Below are positions 1 through 9,612 of a stretch of DNA of 64,000 nt, one piece after another. A program made the position numbers and the translations under genes. The stretch is from Streptomyces lacrimifluminis (GTDB taxonomy: Bacteria > Actinomycetota > Actinomycetes > Streptomycetales > Streptomycetaceae). The DNA lies in NCBI RefSeq assembly GCF_014646095.1, contig NZ_BMMU01000003.1, positions 62,001-126,000 of the forward strand, given 5' to 3'. The first letter of the stretch is position 1. Each line of letters begins with the position of its first letter. Below the pieces are notes generated by a model, which saw only the letters and a list, made by a program, of their open reading frames with translations, was not told the origin of the DNA and searched no databases.

Positions 1-206
1 TTCGTGATGTGGCTGATGGTGCGCTGTGGGCCGGACAGGGGACAAAGGCATCGCCACGGGCACCTACGGACAGCATGTGACGAACACCACAGCCCTCGAA
101 CATGCTCCGTGATGGTCTCGTGATTACCGCCGAGACGGGGCGGGAAGTGCTTGCTGTGGCCGAGGCCGCAGTTGCCTGGTCGGCCCAGCCCGAGGGGGAG
201 TTACCC

Positions 207-644
207 ATGCAGAGTCTTAAGCGCCCTGGTCGCACCGCGCCCAAGAGGCCCCAGTTGGTCGTCGAACCCGAGCCGGAGGGCGTCGAACCCGACGCGCTCG
301 GCATCGAGGAACTCGACGATGACGACACCTTCGAGATGCTCCGGGTGATCTGCCCGGACTGCACACAGCCCATCGCGCTGCTCGCGGACGAGGAGATCCT
401 TCCGGAGCACGCACTGTGCGCGTCTCCGTGGAACCCGTTCGGGCTCACGGTCTGCGCCGGTACGGGCCGCGCGGCGGCCGACGCCCGGCCCGCGGACGAG
501 TCGGCGGAGCTCCAGGAGCAGCACACCGCCCTGCTGTTGACGCTCCCTCAGGGGCTCGACTGGCGGACCCAGCCCTTCTCGCACGTCGGCGGCCCGGCCT
601 CACGCCCGATGCGGGTCCCCGCGCTGCGTCGCCACGCCGCCTGA
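207..644 (+). CDS. Small acidic hypothetical protein with cysteine pairs
   Basis: I do not recognise a characterised family. The 145-residue product begins at the ATG at 207, which follows a purine-rich GAGGGGGAG; an in-frame ATG at 102 would add 35 residues of poor quality. The N-terminus is basic and proline-rich, then comes an acidic stretch (residues about 18-43), then a CPDC motif and two later cysteines (HALC and TVC) that could form a small zinc-ribbon-like knuckle. No signal peptide or membrane segment is visible. Bases 1-206 show no other gene. It looks like a Streptomyces-specific conserved protein; function unknown. Confidence 0.6.
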   Translation: MQSLKRPGRTAPKRPQLVVEPEPEGVEPDALGIEELDDDDTFEMLRVICPDCTQPIALLADEEILPEHALCASPWNPFGLTVCAGTGRAAADARPADESAELQEQHTALLLTLPQGLDWRTQPFSHVGGPASRPMRVPALRRHAA

Positions 645-792
645 GCACATTCGCTCGTACCTCCTGAACCGTCCGCACCACGGCGCACGCAGGCTGCCGT
701 GGTGCGGGTCCAGTGCGCGCGTGTGGCGTCGCGAACGCAGGGCCGAATCCGGCACGCGGTGACCTGATCGACCGTCACCGCGTTGCCCTGGC

Positions 793-1080
793 ATGACGAC
801 CCCCGTGTACGCGGCGCCGGGACGCCCGCGCCAGTTCTACGACCACAGCCCGGCAGAATCGGTTCAGCGGGGCCTGCCGAACCAGGGCCGGCCGAACCCA
901 CCTGCCCCGTCCGACCCGCCCATCTACCGCGCCCTGCTGCGCACATGGGCCGACGATGGCCGCACCCTGCCGGGGCGCTACGACCCGGAGTGGGTCAGGC
1001 TCGCGGCGCCGCCGCTCGGGCTCGGGATCGTGATCGACCCGTTCAGCGCGTCTCCGGGCCCGCCAGATGACGGGCGATGA
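793..1080 (+). CDS. Small hypothetical protein, tail overlaps the next gene
   Basis: The frame encodes 95 residues rich in Pro, Gly and Arg. The core (roughly residues 43-70: an IYRALLRTWADDGRTLPGR-type segment followed by DPEWVRLAA) looks like the short helical motif of small Streptomyces proteins of unknown function. No good ribosome-binding site precedes the ATG. The last 38 bp run into the 3' end of the convergent acyl-CoA dehydrogenase gene, so the C-terminal residues may be read-through rather than conserved protein. Coding status is uncertain. Confidence 0.45.
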   Translation: MTTPVYAAPGRPRQFYDHSPAESVQRGLPNQGRPNPPAPSDPPIYRALLRTWADDGRTLPGRYDPEWVRLAAPPLGLGIVIDPFSASPGPPDDGR

Positions 1081-2215
1081 CCATCCGCTGGATCTGGTTG
1101 GTGCCCTCGACGATCTGCAGGACCTTGGCCTCGCGCATATAACGCTCCACCGGGAAATCCGCGGTGTAGCCGTAGCCGCCGAGCACCTGGACCGCGTCTG
1201 TCGTGACCTTCATCGCCGTGTCGGTGCACAGGAGTTTGGCCATGGCGGCCTGCTTGGCGAACGGCCGGCCCGCGTCGCGCAGCCGCGCCGCCGCGAGGTA
1301 CAGCGCCCGGCCCGCCTCGATCTGCGTGGCCATGTCGGCGAGCAGGAAGCGCAGACCCTGGAAGTCGGAGATCGGCCGCCCGAACTGCCGACGTCCGGTC
1401 GCATAGCCGACCGCCTCGTCAAGTGCCGCCTGGGCCAGGCCGATCGCACAGGCCGCGATACCGAGGCGTCCGGAGTCGAGCGCGGACAGGGCGATCGCGA
1501 AGCCCTGCCCCTCCTCGCCGATGCGCCGGCTGCCGTCCAGCCGGACCCCGTCGAAGTTGATCTGCGCGGTGGGCGAGCCCTTGAGACCCATCTTCCGTTC
1601 CGGCGCTGCCGCACCCAGCCCGGCGGCATCGCCCGGGGCGAGGAAAGCGGTGATTCCGCGTGGGCCCTCCTCGCCGGTGCGCGCCATGACCGTGTAGAAG
1701 TCGGCGATGCCCCCGTGTGTGATCCAGGCCTTGGTCCCGGTGAGCACCCAGTTGTCGCCCTCCCGGACCGCCTTCGTACTCAGGGAGGCGGCGTCGGAGC
1801 CGGACGCGGGTTCGGAGAGGCAGTACGCACCGAGGAGGCCGCCGCCGAGCATCGCGGGGAGGTGTTCGGCCTGCTGCTCCTTGGTGCCGTAGCTCGCGAG
1901 GGCGTGGCAGGACAGGGTGTGCACGCTGGCGCCGAGTCCGACGGTGAGACGGGCCGCGGCGAGTTCTTCCAGAACCTGGAGATAGACCTCGTAGGGCTGG
2001 TCGCCGCCGCCGTGGTCGGAGGAGTACGGGAGGCCGAGCAGCCCCGACTCCGAGAGCAGCGCGAAGACTTCGCGCGGGAAACGGCCGGCGTCCTCCTCCT
2101 CGGCCGCCTTCGGGGCGATCTCGCGCTCGGCGATGTCACGGACGAGCGAGATCAGGTCCCGGGCCTCGTCCGTGGGCAGTTGACGGTCCACCGGCTGCGG
2201 GGCGTGGTCGGGCAT
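1043..2215 (-). CDS. Acyl-CoA dehydrogenase
   Basis: This is a 390-residue FAD flavoenzyme predicted to oxidise acyl-CoA thioesters to trans-2-enoyl-CoA in the cytoplasm, passing electrons to ETF. Family signatures are visible: YCLSEPASGSDAASL in the middle domain, KAWITHGG (flavin region), RRQFGRPISDFQ, and the C-terminal VEGTNQIQ segment, in which the Glu is normally the catalytic base. The length is normal for the family. The ATG at 2215 is chosen because GGGAGGAG lies just upstream; an in-frame start at 2287 lacks a Shine-Dalgarno. No beta-oxidation partners are adjacent, so the substrate chain type cannot be assigned. Confidence 0.92.
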   Translation of the reverse strand: MPDHAPQPVDRQLPTDEARDLISLVRDIAEREIAPKAAEEEDAGRFPREVFALLSESGLLGLPYSSDHGGGDQPYEVYLQVLEELAAARLTVGLGASVHTLSCHALASYGTKEQQAEHLPAMLGGGLLGAYCLSEPASGSDAASLSTKAVREGDNWVLTGTKAWITHGGIADFYTVMARTGEEGPRGITAFLAPGDAAGLGAAAPERKMGLKGSPTAQINFDGVRLDGSRRIGEEGQGFAIALSALDSGRLGIAACAIGLAQAALDEAVGYATGRRQFGRPISDFQGLRFLLADMATQIEAGRALYLAAARLRDAGRPFAKQAAMAKLLCTDTAMKVTTDAVQVLGGYGYTADFPVERYMREAKVLQIVEGTNQIQRMVIARHLAGPETR

Positions 2216-2436
2216 GTCTACGCTCTCCTCCCTGTCGGGCGCGACGGCACACGCGCGCCTGAGTAGGGTGGCGTCCGCCGGTCTCACTGGTCACGGCCGA
2301 TGCTGGCCCTTCCGGGTCACGGAAGCGGTCGGCGAACGGCTGTGGAGCTGCGAGTATGCCCGATCGGCGGCACCGCGTCACTGGTTAACGAGCGTTTATT
2401 CGATCACACCTCGGAGCATCGGACTCGACCGGAAAT

Positions 2437-2478
2437 TGGTCCGAACCATTGACCGCACTGGTCTAGTCCTCCTACTGT
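2437..2478 (+). promoter_or_regulatory. Chitinase promoter with DasR-like direct repeats
   Basis: TTGACC (2449-2454), an 18-bp spacer and TACTGT (2473-2478) form a plausible sigma-HrdB promoter. Two 12-bp direct repeats overlap it: TGGTCCGAACCA (2437-2448) and TGGTCTAGTCCT (2459-2470). The second, as ACTGGTCTAGTCCT at 2457-2470, matches the DasR/dre consensus ACTGGTCTAGACCA at 12 of 14 positions. Repeats of this type are a hallmark of Streptomyces chitinase promoters repressed by DasR and induced by chitin-derived sugars. Regulation here is inferred from that match. Confidence 0.8.
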
Positions 2479-2536
2479 GCCCTCGGTTCCCGGCACCACC
2501 TCCCCCACGTTCCCCTCCCCCCGAGGTGACAGCTCC

Positions 2537-3793
<1,257 letters not shown>

Positions 3794-3847
3794 GCGCACC
3801 CGGAGGGCGGTTGGGGGCGGGGGCCACGAGCCTTCGCCCCTCTGCCG

Positions 3848-4573
3848 TCAGTTGTCCCGGCGGGCAGGCTCGGGTGTCACATACGCCGGGTCGAGTTCCT
3901 CGATGGCGCGCATGGCGCCGCCCAGCATCTTCACGAGGAGTTCGCGCATGATGTCGCGGGAGAGCTGGGGCCGGTCGATCCAGTCGAGGGTGGCGCCCTC
4001 CACGCTGCACACCCAGCCGAACAGGCCCATGCGGGCCAGCGGGCCGATGTCCTGTCTGCCGTACGCGCCTTCGGCGATGGTCGCGACGATCACCTCGCGC
4101 ACCCCGTCCCGGATCGCCTGCACCTCGGCGTCGAAGCCGACGCCGCCGCTGACGATCGTGCGGTAGGCGGCCTGGTTGTGCTCGGCGAAGCGCAGGTAGG
4201 CGTCCATGGTGCGGTGCACCCGGTTCACGGGTGCGTGGGCGTGACCGCTGGACGCGAAGGTGACCAGGTCGGCGACCGAGTCCTCGACGATGGCGAGGTA
4301 GTAGCCGCGCTTGGACTGGAAGTAGTAGTAGATCAGCCCTTTGGCGACCTGCGCCTGCCGTGCGATGTCGTCCATCGACAGTGCGTCGTACGACCTGTCG
4401 GCGAACAACTTGCGTCCGATGGCGATGAGTTCGGCGCGTCGCGCCAGAGAGCGGTCGGTGCCGCGCGCCCGCGGGCGTTCGGTGGCAGGCTGTCGACTAC
4501 TGTTCAATTCGGGGCCCTGGTCTCCAACTGCGGGCGGGACATCCGAAGTATGGCAGACCCGAGCCACCTGCAC
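3848..4573 (-). CDS. TetR family transcriptional regulator
   Basis: The frame encodes up to 241 residues. The helix-turn-helix is clear (ARRAELIAIGRKLFADRSYDALSMDDIARQAQVAKGLIYYYFQSKRGYY), followed by a ligand-binding helical domain of typical length. It is likely a dimeric repressor; the ligand is unknown. The start is uncertain: the 4573 ATG gives a long N-terminal tail, and an in-frame TTG near 4525 would give a more normal length, neither with a strong Shine-Dalgarno. It converges on the chitinase gene and lies downstream of the small membrane gene on the same strand. Confidence 0.9.
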   Translation of the reverse strand: MQVARVCHTSDVPPAVGDQGPELNSSRQPATERPRARGTDRSLARRAELIAIGRKLFADRSYDALSMDDIARQAQVAKGLIYYYFQSKRGYYLAIVEDSVADLVTFASSGHAHAPVNRVHRTMDAYLRFAEHNQAAYRTIVSGGVGFDAEVQAIRDGVREVIVATIAEGAYGRQDIGPLARMGLFGWVCSVEGATLDWIDRPQLSRDIMRELLVKMLGGAMRAIEELDPAYVTPEPARRDN

Positions 4574-4625
4574 GTTCGACTCCGATCGACAGGGCGGGCG
4601 CCCGGTTCGTGGCGGATCGCACCGA

Positions 4626-4769
4626 TCAGATCAGGCCGATCTGGGCTACCAGCATGGCGAGCACGACCACGAACGTCCAGCCCATGACGTGCTCGAAGAT
4701 CTTCGGACCGTCCTCCCGGGGACCGCCGGTACGGGTGCGGGCGGGGGCTGCGGCAGTGCTCGCGGTCAT
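4626..4769 (-). CDS. 47-residue single-pass membrane protein
   Basis: A short gene reads as a Thr/Ala/Pro/Arg-rich cytoplasmic N-terminus, a charged GPREDGPKIFEHVMG segment, and one C-terminal transmembrane helix (WTFVVVLAMLVAQIGLI) ending the protein. The start ATG at 4769 has a weak GTGAGA upstream. Codon use is typical of the neighbours, and the amphipathic-then-hydrophobic layout argues against chance. I cannot assign a function; it resembles small membrane proteins that recur in Streptomyces. It lies 52 bp upstream of the TetR gene on the same strand. Confidence 0.7.
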   Translation of the reverse strand: MTASTAAAPARTRTGGPREDGPKIFEHVMGWTFVVVLAMLVAQIGLI

Positions 4770-4931
4770 GGCATCTCACTGAGGTCGGTGTGCGATGGAC
4801 TCCCCCCACCGTTCTGTCCACCTTGCCATTCATCGGGGCTTTCGCGGCAGAGACGTTGGTCACATCCCGCCGGATAACGGACAGCCCCCGGTCTCCCGGG
4901 GACCGCCTCGCACCGTCGTGCGCTCCTCCGC

Positions 4932-6296
4932 TCAGCGCACGCCCACCGCCGCGAGCGCGGCGAGCTGGGCGGTGGTCGGCCGCGCCGGGAAGTACAGGTA
5001 GCAGACGCCGCCGGTGCCGGACACGACCTTGCCACTGGCGTTGTAGCGCTTGGTCCGCAGCCAGATGTTCTCGAACTCGCGCCGCGGATAGACCCGGCGT
5101 ACGGCCTCGTTGGTCGCCGAGAACGGGTCGTTGGCGATCACGTCGCCGTCGGCCGTGAAGCCGATCACCGTCATCAGATGGCCGGAGGTGCCGTAACCCG
5201 CCCCCGTCAGCTCGGTCTTGAGGAACGACTGGGACGTTATGGCCGGGATACCGGCCGCGATCAGCGTCTCCAGGTCGGTGAGCGAGCCGAGCCGGGTGAC
5301 CACGCCCTGGAGGTCCTTGTAGGTCGCCGCGTAGGCCGCGTTGAAGGGCCAGTTGCCGCAGCCGCCGTACTGGAAGTCGTAGGTGAAGCGGGCCGCGTGG
5401 CACACCTGCGGGTCGGCGTAGGCCGGGTCGACCCAGGCCAGTTGGGCCGCGGTGGGCTTCCGCCCCCAGTACTCGATGATCATCTGTGAGGAGGTGGGGC
5501 TGCACCAGGCCTCACCGCCGTTGTCGTACTCGGGGTACTGGCCGGTGTGGATCTCCTGCGAGTAGCGCGGGACGATCAGCTCCCCGGCCTGTCCGGGCGT
5601 CGAGGCGGGGACCGTGAAGCGGTCCGGGACGTCGGACCCCATCGCGCCGAGCCGCCAGACCGTGGGCGTGGCGGTGCCGCCGGGCCTGCGGTGGAGGGTC
5701 AGGCGCAGCCGGTAGGAGGCCAGGCGCAGGCCCGTGGCCGGGTCGTCGATGGCGAAGGTGTCGGTCCAGACGGTGCTCCTGTCGTCGGTCTGGCCGTCGA
5801 CGGAGGTTCGCCTGATGTCCTGGTCGCCGGAGGCCCAGCGGCCCATGACGTACCAGGGTGTGGCGGTGCCGTCGGAGTACGTGCCGGCCAGCTCCACCTG
5901 GAGCCAGGTCCCGGCCGGGGTACGCGCGTTCCAGGTGGCGATGACCTCGGTGGCGGGCACCGTGAGCCGGTGCACGGGGGACGTCCAGGTCGCGTACTCC
6001 CAGGCCGCGGTCGTACCGGTGTGCGGATCGGTGTAGTCGACCGTGCCGACCGGAGCACCGATCTCGACGCCGGGCCGCGCGCCGGCGACCACACGGGTGC
6101 CCTTGGCCGTGCCCGCGCACCAGTCCGCGGACGAGGTCCAGGCTCGGTTGTCGACGGATCGGGCCGCGTCGGCCGCTGCCTCGTGGCCGGTCACGTCCGT
6201 GGTGCCGGCGGCAGCCTGGCCGGTGCTGCCCGCGACGGCGGCGGCGACCGCCGCGGCGAGGACTGTTCTGCGGGACGGCTCTTCGGCTCTGCTCAT
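4932..6296 (-). CDS. Secreted C39-like cysteine peptidase family protein
   Basis: The 454-residue product has a twin-arginine-type signal (SRRTVL then an alanine-rich hydrophobic stretch, residues 8-30). Residues about 45-235 form a beta-rich domain without recognised motifs. The C-terminal part resembles Peptidase_C39_2: candidate catalytic Cys is C265 in EAWCSPTSS, His is H373 in SGHLMTVIGF, and the third residue is N or D in VIANDPF near 389. A QYGGCGNWPFNAAYAA segment is typical of secreted actinobacterial members. It may be a cell-wall or extracellular protease or transpeptidase-like enzyme; the substrate is unknown. Confidence 0.82.
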   Translation of the reverse strand: MSRAEEPSRRTVLAAAVAAAVAGSTGQAAAGTTDVTGHEAAADAARSVDNRAWTSSADWCAGTAKGTRVVAGARPGVEIGAPVGTVDYTDPHTGTTAAWEYATWTSPVHRLTVPATEVIATWNARTPAGTWLQVELAGTYSDGTATPWYVMGRWASGDQDIRRTSVDGQTDDRSTVWTDTFAIDDPATGLRLASYRLRLTLHRRPGGTATPTVWRLGAMGSDVPDRFTVPASTPGQAGELIVPRYSQEIHTGQYPEYDNGGEAWCSPTSSQMIIEYWGRKPTAAQLAWVDPAYADPQVCHAARFTYDFQYGGCGNWPFNAAYAATYKDLQGVVTRLGSLTDLETLIAAGIPAITSQSFLKTELTGAGYGTSGHLMTVIGFTADGDVIANDPFSATNEAVRRVYPRREFENIWLRTKRYNASGKVVSGTGGVCYLYFPARPTTAQLAALAAVGVR

Positions 6297-6489
6297 GGGC
6301 GGGTGACCCCCAGGTGTCCGAGGCGGGCGGGACAGTGCACGGCTGTGCGCCCACTATGGCCGCCGACGACCGCTCCGGCCAGCACTCGGGGCCGTGCCAC
6401 GCCCAGCGATTTTGGTCTCGACCATTGGCGTGACCTGGGGTGCCGACGGCCGTGGTGTCCTGCCGTTCCCTAGGATGGGGCCTGGCAAT

Positions 6490-7143
6490 ATGTCCGAATC
6501 CCATCGTCCTCCGGGAACCGTCATCCACGACCTCGCACGCACCCTGCGCCGACTGCCGCCCTCCTGCGGTCCGGTCCGGCTGATCGCCGTCGACGGACAC
6601 GCGGGGTCCGGGAAGACCACGTTCGCCGGACGACTGGCCGCCGCTCTCGACGGGGCGCCCGTGCTGCACCTCGACGACATCGCCACCCACGACGAACTGT
6701 TCGAGTGGACGCGACGCCTGGTCGATCAGGTGATCGAGCCACTGCGGCGCGGCGAGAGCGCCTCCTACGCTCCCTACGACTGGGCGTCCCGGCACTTCGG
6801 CCCGCCCCGGACCCTGTCGGCCGCGCCCGTGATCCTGCTGGAGGGGGTCGGCGCCGGCCGGCGTGCGCTACGGCCGTTCCTGGCGCGGCTGTTGTGGATG
6901 GAGCTGGCCGTCGAGGAGGCCTGGGCGCGCGGGCGGTCGCGGGACGGGGCGGAACAGAGCGAGTTCTGGGCCGGGTGGGTCGACGCGGAGCGGCGTCACT
7001 TCGCCGCGGACCCCTCCCGTCCGTTCGCCGACACATTGGTGCGGCAGTGCGCCAAGGGGTACGAGGTGCTCCCGGGGCCCGCCGGGGCCGCTGGATCGGA
7101 CCAGGATCTCACTCACCGTGACGGTCCGTCCGCTGTGTGCTGA
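6490..7143 (+). CDS. Uridine kinase-like P-loop protein
   Basis: The 217-residue protein has a Walker A GHAGSGKTT near residue 36, HLDDI after the first strand, and APYDW and LLEGVGAGR segments typical of the uridine kinase/phosphoribulokinase-like NTPases of Streptomyces. It probably phosphorylates a nucleoside or related small molecule; the substrate is not determined. The ATG at 6490 gives a conventional N-terminus. A TAGGAT element lies about 15 bp upstream, so the transcript could be short-leadered or leaderless. ATGs at 6394 and 6475 are alternatives. Confidence 0.75.
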   Translation: MSESHRPPGTVIHDLARTLRRLPPSCGPVRLIAVDGHAGSGKTTFAGRLAAALDGAPVLHLDDIATHDELFEWTRRLVDQVIEPLRRGESASYAPYDWASRHFGPPRTLSAAPVILLEGVGAGRRALRPFLARLLWMELAVEEAWARGRSRDGAEQSEFWAGWVDAERRHFAADPSRPFADTLVRQCAKGYEVLPGPAGAAGSDQDLTHRDGPSAVC

Positions 7144-7192
7144 ACTTGTGAAGACCCTTGCCGCGCAACTCTTCGGAGTGCTTCAACTCCGC

Positions 7193-7294
7193 TTGACCGG
7201 TGGGCCGTACAGGACTTACGTTCTCAATGCGCGGCCGTCCGTGGCCGCCCGCAGTCGCGAAGCCCCCGGTTGTTCCCCCGTGATCGGGGGCTTC
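7193..7294 (+). ncRNA. Candidate small RNA: promoter, hairpin, terminator
   Basis: TTGACC (7193-7198), a 17-bp spacer and TTACGT (7216-7221) form a promoter-like pair with an expected start near 7229. Downstream are a perfect 6-bp hairpin (GCGGCC 7231-7236 with GGCCGC 7243-7248) and a perfect 10-bp stem (GAAGCCCCCG 7259-7268 with CGGGGGCTTC 7285-7294) followed by GTTCTG. The module would give an RNA of about 65-70 nt and contains no convincing reading frame. The second hairpin could alternatively just terminate the upstream kinase transcript. The AAA+ gene starts 280 bp downstream. Confidence 0.45.
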
Positions 7295-7574
7295 GTTCTG
7301 CCCGCGGACCGTTTTCACGGCCGCTCCGAGGTGCGATCTGTTCACCCTCGGTGACCGCGCCGCGTGCGCCCCATCTGCTCCCACCTCGTCAAACGGCCCG
7401 TGCGGCACCCTGCTGCGGGCAGGTGAAGCGCAGGTACGATGCCCTCGGTGCGACTCGGACGGCTGCTCTGCGCACCGTTGCAACTCCCGTCCGCGGCGCA
7501 GTGGTTCGACCAAGCTGCCGACGGGCACCGGCCCGTCGGAGAGGCAATCGGGGGCACGGTTTGTGGGGGACGTG
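7295..7574 (+). promoter_or_regulatory. Leader of the AAA+ gene
   Basis: No gene is visible here. TACGAT at 7435-7440, preceded by GG, is a possible -10 element with a poor -35. A perfect 8-bp hairpin (CCGACGGG 7518-7525, CCCGTCGG 7532-7539) sits about 25 nt before the GGGGGA Shine-Dalgarno of the next gene. It could stabilise the leader or regulate translation; this is inference. Confidence 0.35.
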
Positions 7575-9440
7575 ATGGACTTCGGCACGCAGGGCCCCGA
7601 GGCCCCGGCCGACCTCGCCTGGCTGCGAGGTGTGGACGCCTACACGATGGGCGCCTATCCGCAGGCGGAGGAGGAGTTCCGCACCGCGGTGCGGATGGAT
7701 CCCGGGATGGCCGACGGCTGGCTCGGACTGCATGCGCTGCGCGTGGACACGACGACCGCGCTGCTACGGATGTTCCGGCACCGGGAGCGTTTCGGGGAGC
7801 AGCGTTCCCGGCACCGCCGAACCCTCAACTCCTGGTACTGGCTGGGCTGGTGGGTGCAGCCCGTGCTCGAAAGCCCGCGCGATCTGCTGCTCGCGCACGC
7901 CTCGCACTGGCTGGACGGCCGCCATGTGCCGGAGCTGGACCGGGCGTTGGCCGGTCTGCCACCGGTGGACACCGACCCCCAGGTCCGTTTCCTGCACGCG
8001 TGCCGGGCCTATCTCGTCAAGGACTGGGAGCAACTGGTCCGGCACACCGACCCGTTGATCAACGACGCCATGCTGGGTATCGAGGCGGGTCTGTTCGGCG
8101 GCATGGCCCGGGTGCGCCTGGAGATGTACGGGCAGGCGGAGCCACTGCTGTCGGCCGCGCTGATGCGTTGTCGCAGCGAGCAGCCGCAGCGCAAGGAGCT
8201 GCGGTACTGGCTGGCGCGGGCCCACGAGGGTACGGGCCGCTCGGCGGCGGCCCTGCCCCTGTACCGGGCGGTGCATCGCGTGGACGCCGCCTTCATGGAC
8301 ACGTCGGCGCGGCTCGCCGCGATCTCCGAGGGCGACGGGTACGACGAGGCGGCCGACCTCGCGGCGATCGCGCTCACCGGGATCGGGCAGGAGCTGCTGG
8401 AGGGCCCGGACGGCATCGACCCCCTCTTCGGCGGCGAGGGCCGCGACCTGAAGCTGTCGGAGCCCGAACTCCCGCCGCCCGGCAGCCCGTTGCCGTCGGC
8501 GACCGACTCGGTGCGGGAGAAGGCCGCCCTTCCGGTGCAGCCGCTGCCGACCGGCCCGACCGACCCCGCACTGCTGGAGGAGGCCCTGGCCCAGCTGGAG
8601 CGCATGGTGGGCCTGGAACCGGTGAAGCGCCAGGTGAAAGCGCTCTCCGCCCAGTTGAACATGGCGCGACTGCGGGCGGGGCAGGGACTGCCGGTGCAGC
8701 CGCCGAAGCGGCACTTCGTCTTCTCGGGCCCCTCGGGAACGGGCAAGACGACAGTGGCACGCATCCTCGGCCGGGTGTTCTACGCGCTCGGGCTGCTCGG
8801 CGGCGACCATCTGGTGGAGGCGCAGCGGGCGGACCTGGTCGGCGAGTATCTCGGCCAGACCGCGGTGAAGGCCAACGAGCTGATCGACTCCGCGATCGGG
8901 GGCGTCCTGTTCGTCGACGAGGCGTACTCGCTCTCCAACTCCGGATACGGCAAGGGTGACGCGTACGGCGACGAGGCCCTGCAGGTGCTGCTGAAGCGGG
9001 CCGAGGACAACCGGGACCACCTGGTGGTGATCCTGGCCGGCTATCCCGAGGGCATGGACCGGCTCCTCACCGCCAACCCCGGACTGTCGTCCCGCTTCAC
9101 GACCCGCGTCGACTTTCCCTCGTACCGTCCGCTCGAACTCACCTCCATCGGCGAGGTGCTGGCGGCGGAGAACGGTGACGTGTGGGACGAGGAGGCGCTG
9201 GACGAGTTGCGCTCGATCGCCGGGCACGTGGTGGACCAGGGGTGGATCGACGAGCTGGGCAACGGGCGGTTCCTGCGGACGTTGTACGAGAAGAGCTGTG
9301 CGTATCGGGATCTGCGGCTGTCGGTGTATCCGGGGATGCTGACGCGGGACGACCTGTCGACTCTGCGGCTGCCGGACCTCATGCAGGCGTACGGGGAGGT
9401 CTTGTCGGGGCGAGGGCCCCAGGATCCGTCAGCCCTGTGA
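7575..9440 (+). CDS. TPR plus AAA+ ATPase, EccA/CbbX-like
   Basis: The 621-residue protein has an N-terminal helical-repeat region (about residues 1-330, TPR-like, with repeated tryptophan/leucine helices) and a C-terminal AAA+ domain of the CbbX/CfxQ/SpoVK type. Walker A is GPSGTGKTT at 385-393, Walker B is VLFVDEAYS with D448-E449, and arginine-finger and sensor regions (NPGLSSRF) are present. The architecture and length resemble mycobacterial EccA of type VII secretion, yet no ESX genes are adjacent. GGGGGA lies 5 bp before the ATG at 7575; an in-frame GTG at 7563 is possible. It probably remodels protein complexes by ATP hydrolysis; the client is unknown. Confidence 0.88.
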   Translation: MDFGTQGPEAPADLAWLRGVDAYTMGAYPQAEEEFRTAVRMDPGMADGWLGLHALRVDTTTALLRMFRHRERFGEQRSRHRRTLNSWYWLGWWVQPVLESPRDLLLAHASHWLDGRHVPELDRALAGLPPVDTDPQVRFLHACRAYLVKDWEQLVRHTDPLINDAMLGIEAGLFGGMARVRLEMYGQAEPLLSAALMRCRSEQPQRKELRYWLARAHEGTGRSAAALPLYRAVHRVDAAFMDTSARLAAISEGDGYDEAADLAAIALTGIGQELLEGPDGIDPLFGGEGRDLKLSEPELPPPGSPLPSATDSVREKAALPVQPLPTGPTDPALLEEALAQLERMVGLEPVKRQVKALSAQLNMARLRAGQGLPVQPPKRHFVFSGPSGTGKTTVARILGRVFYALGLLGGDHLVEAQRADLVGEYLGQTAVKANELIDSAIGGVLFVDEAYSLSNSGYGKGDAYGDEALQVLLKRAEDNRDHLVVILAGYPEGMDRLLTANPGLSSRFTTRVDFPSYRPLELTSIGEVLAAENGDVWDEEALDELRSIAGHVVDQGWIDELGNGRFLRTLYEKSCAYRDLRLSVYPGMLTRDDLSTLRLPDLMQAYGEVLSGRGPQDPSAL

Positions 9441-9444
9441 CCAG

Positions 9445-9487
9445 ACCGGTCCCCCGGCGCCTGTTTGTTCGGCGCCCGGGGACCGGT
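9445..9487. terminator. Strong bidirectional hairpin between convergent genes
   Basis: A 17-bp stem with one mismatch (arms 9445-9461 and 9471-9487, loop TGTTTGTTC) begins 5 bp after the AAA+ stop codon. It sits between convergent transcripts and is well placed to end the AAA+ mRNA. The region to 9612 holds GC-rich partial repeats and no gene. Confidence 0.75.
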
Positions 9488-9612
9488 GCGGGGGTGGGGT
9501 GTGGTCGCGCAGCCCGGCGCCAACGGGGTGCCGCCTGCGCCCACCCGTGGCACCGCCCCTAGCGGCACGCGTGCCCGCAGCGCGGTGCCTGCGAACTCCG
9601 GCCCGCGGAGCG

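Noticed and set aside
7231..7294. 6C-type RNA
   Set aside because: There are two hairpins, but the loops do not carry the paired runs of six cytosines expected of that motif; treated as an unclassified sRNA candidate.
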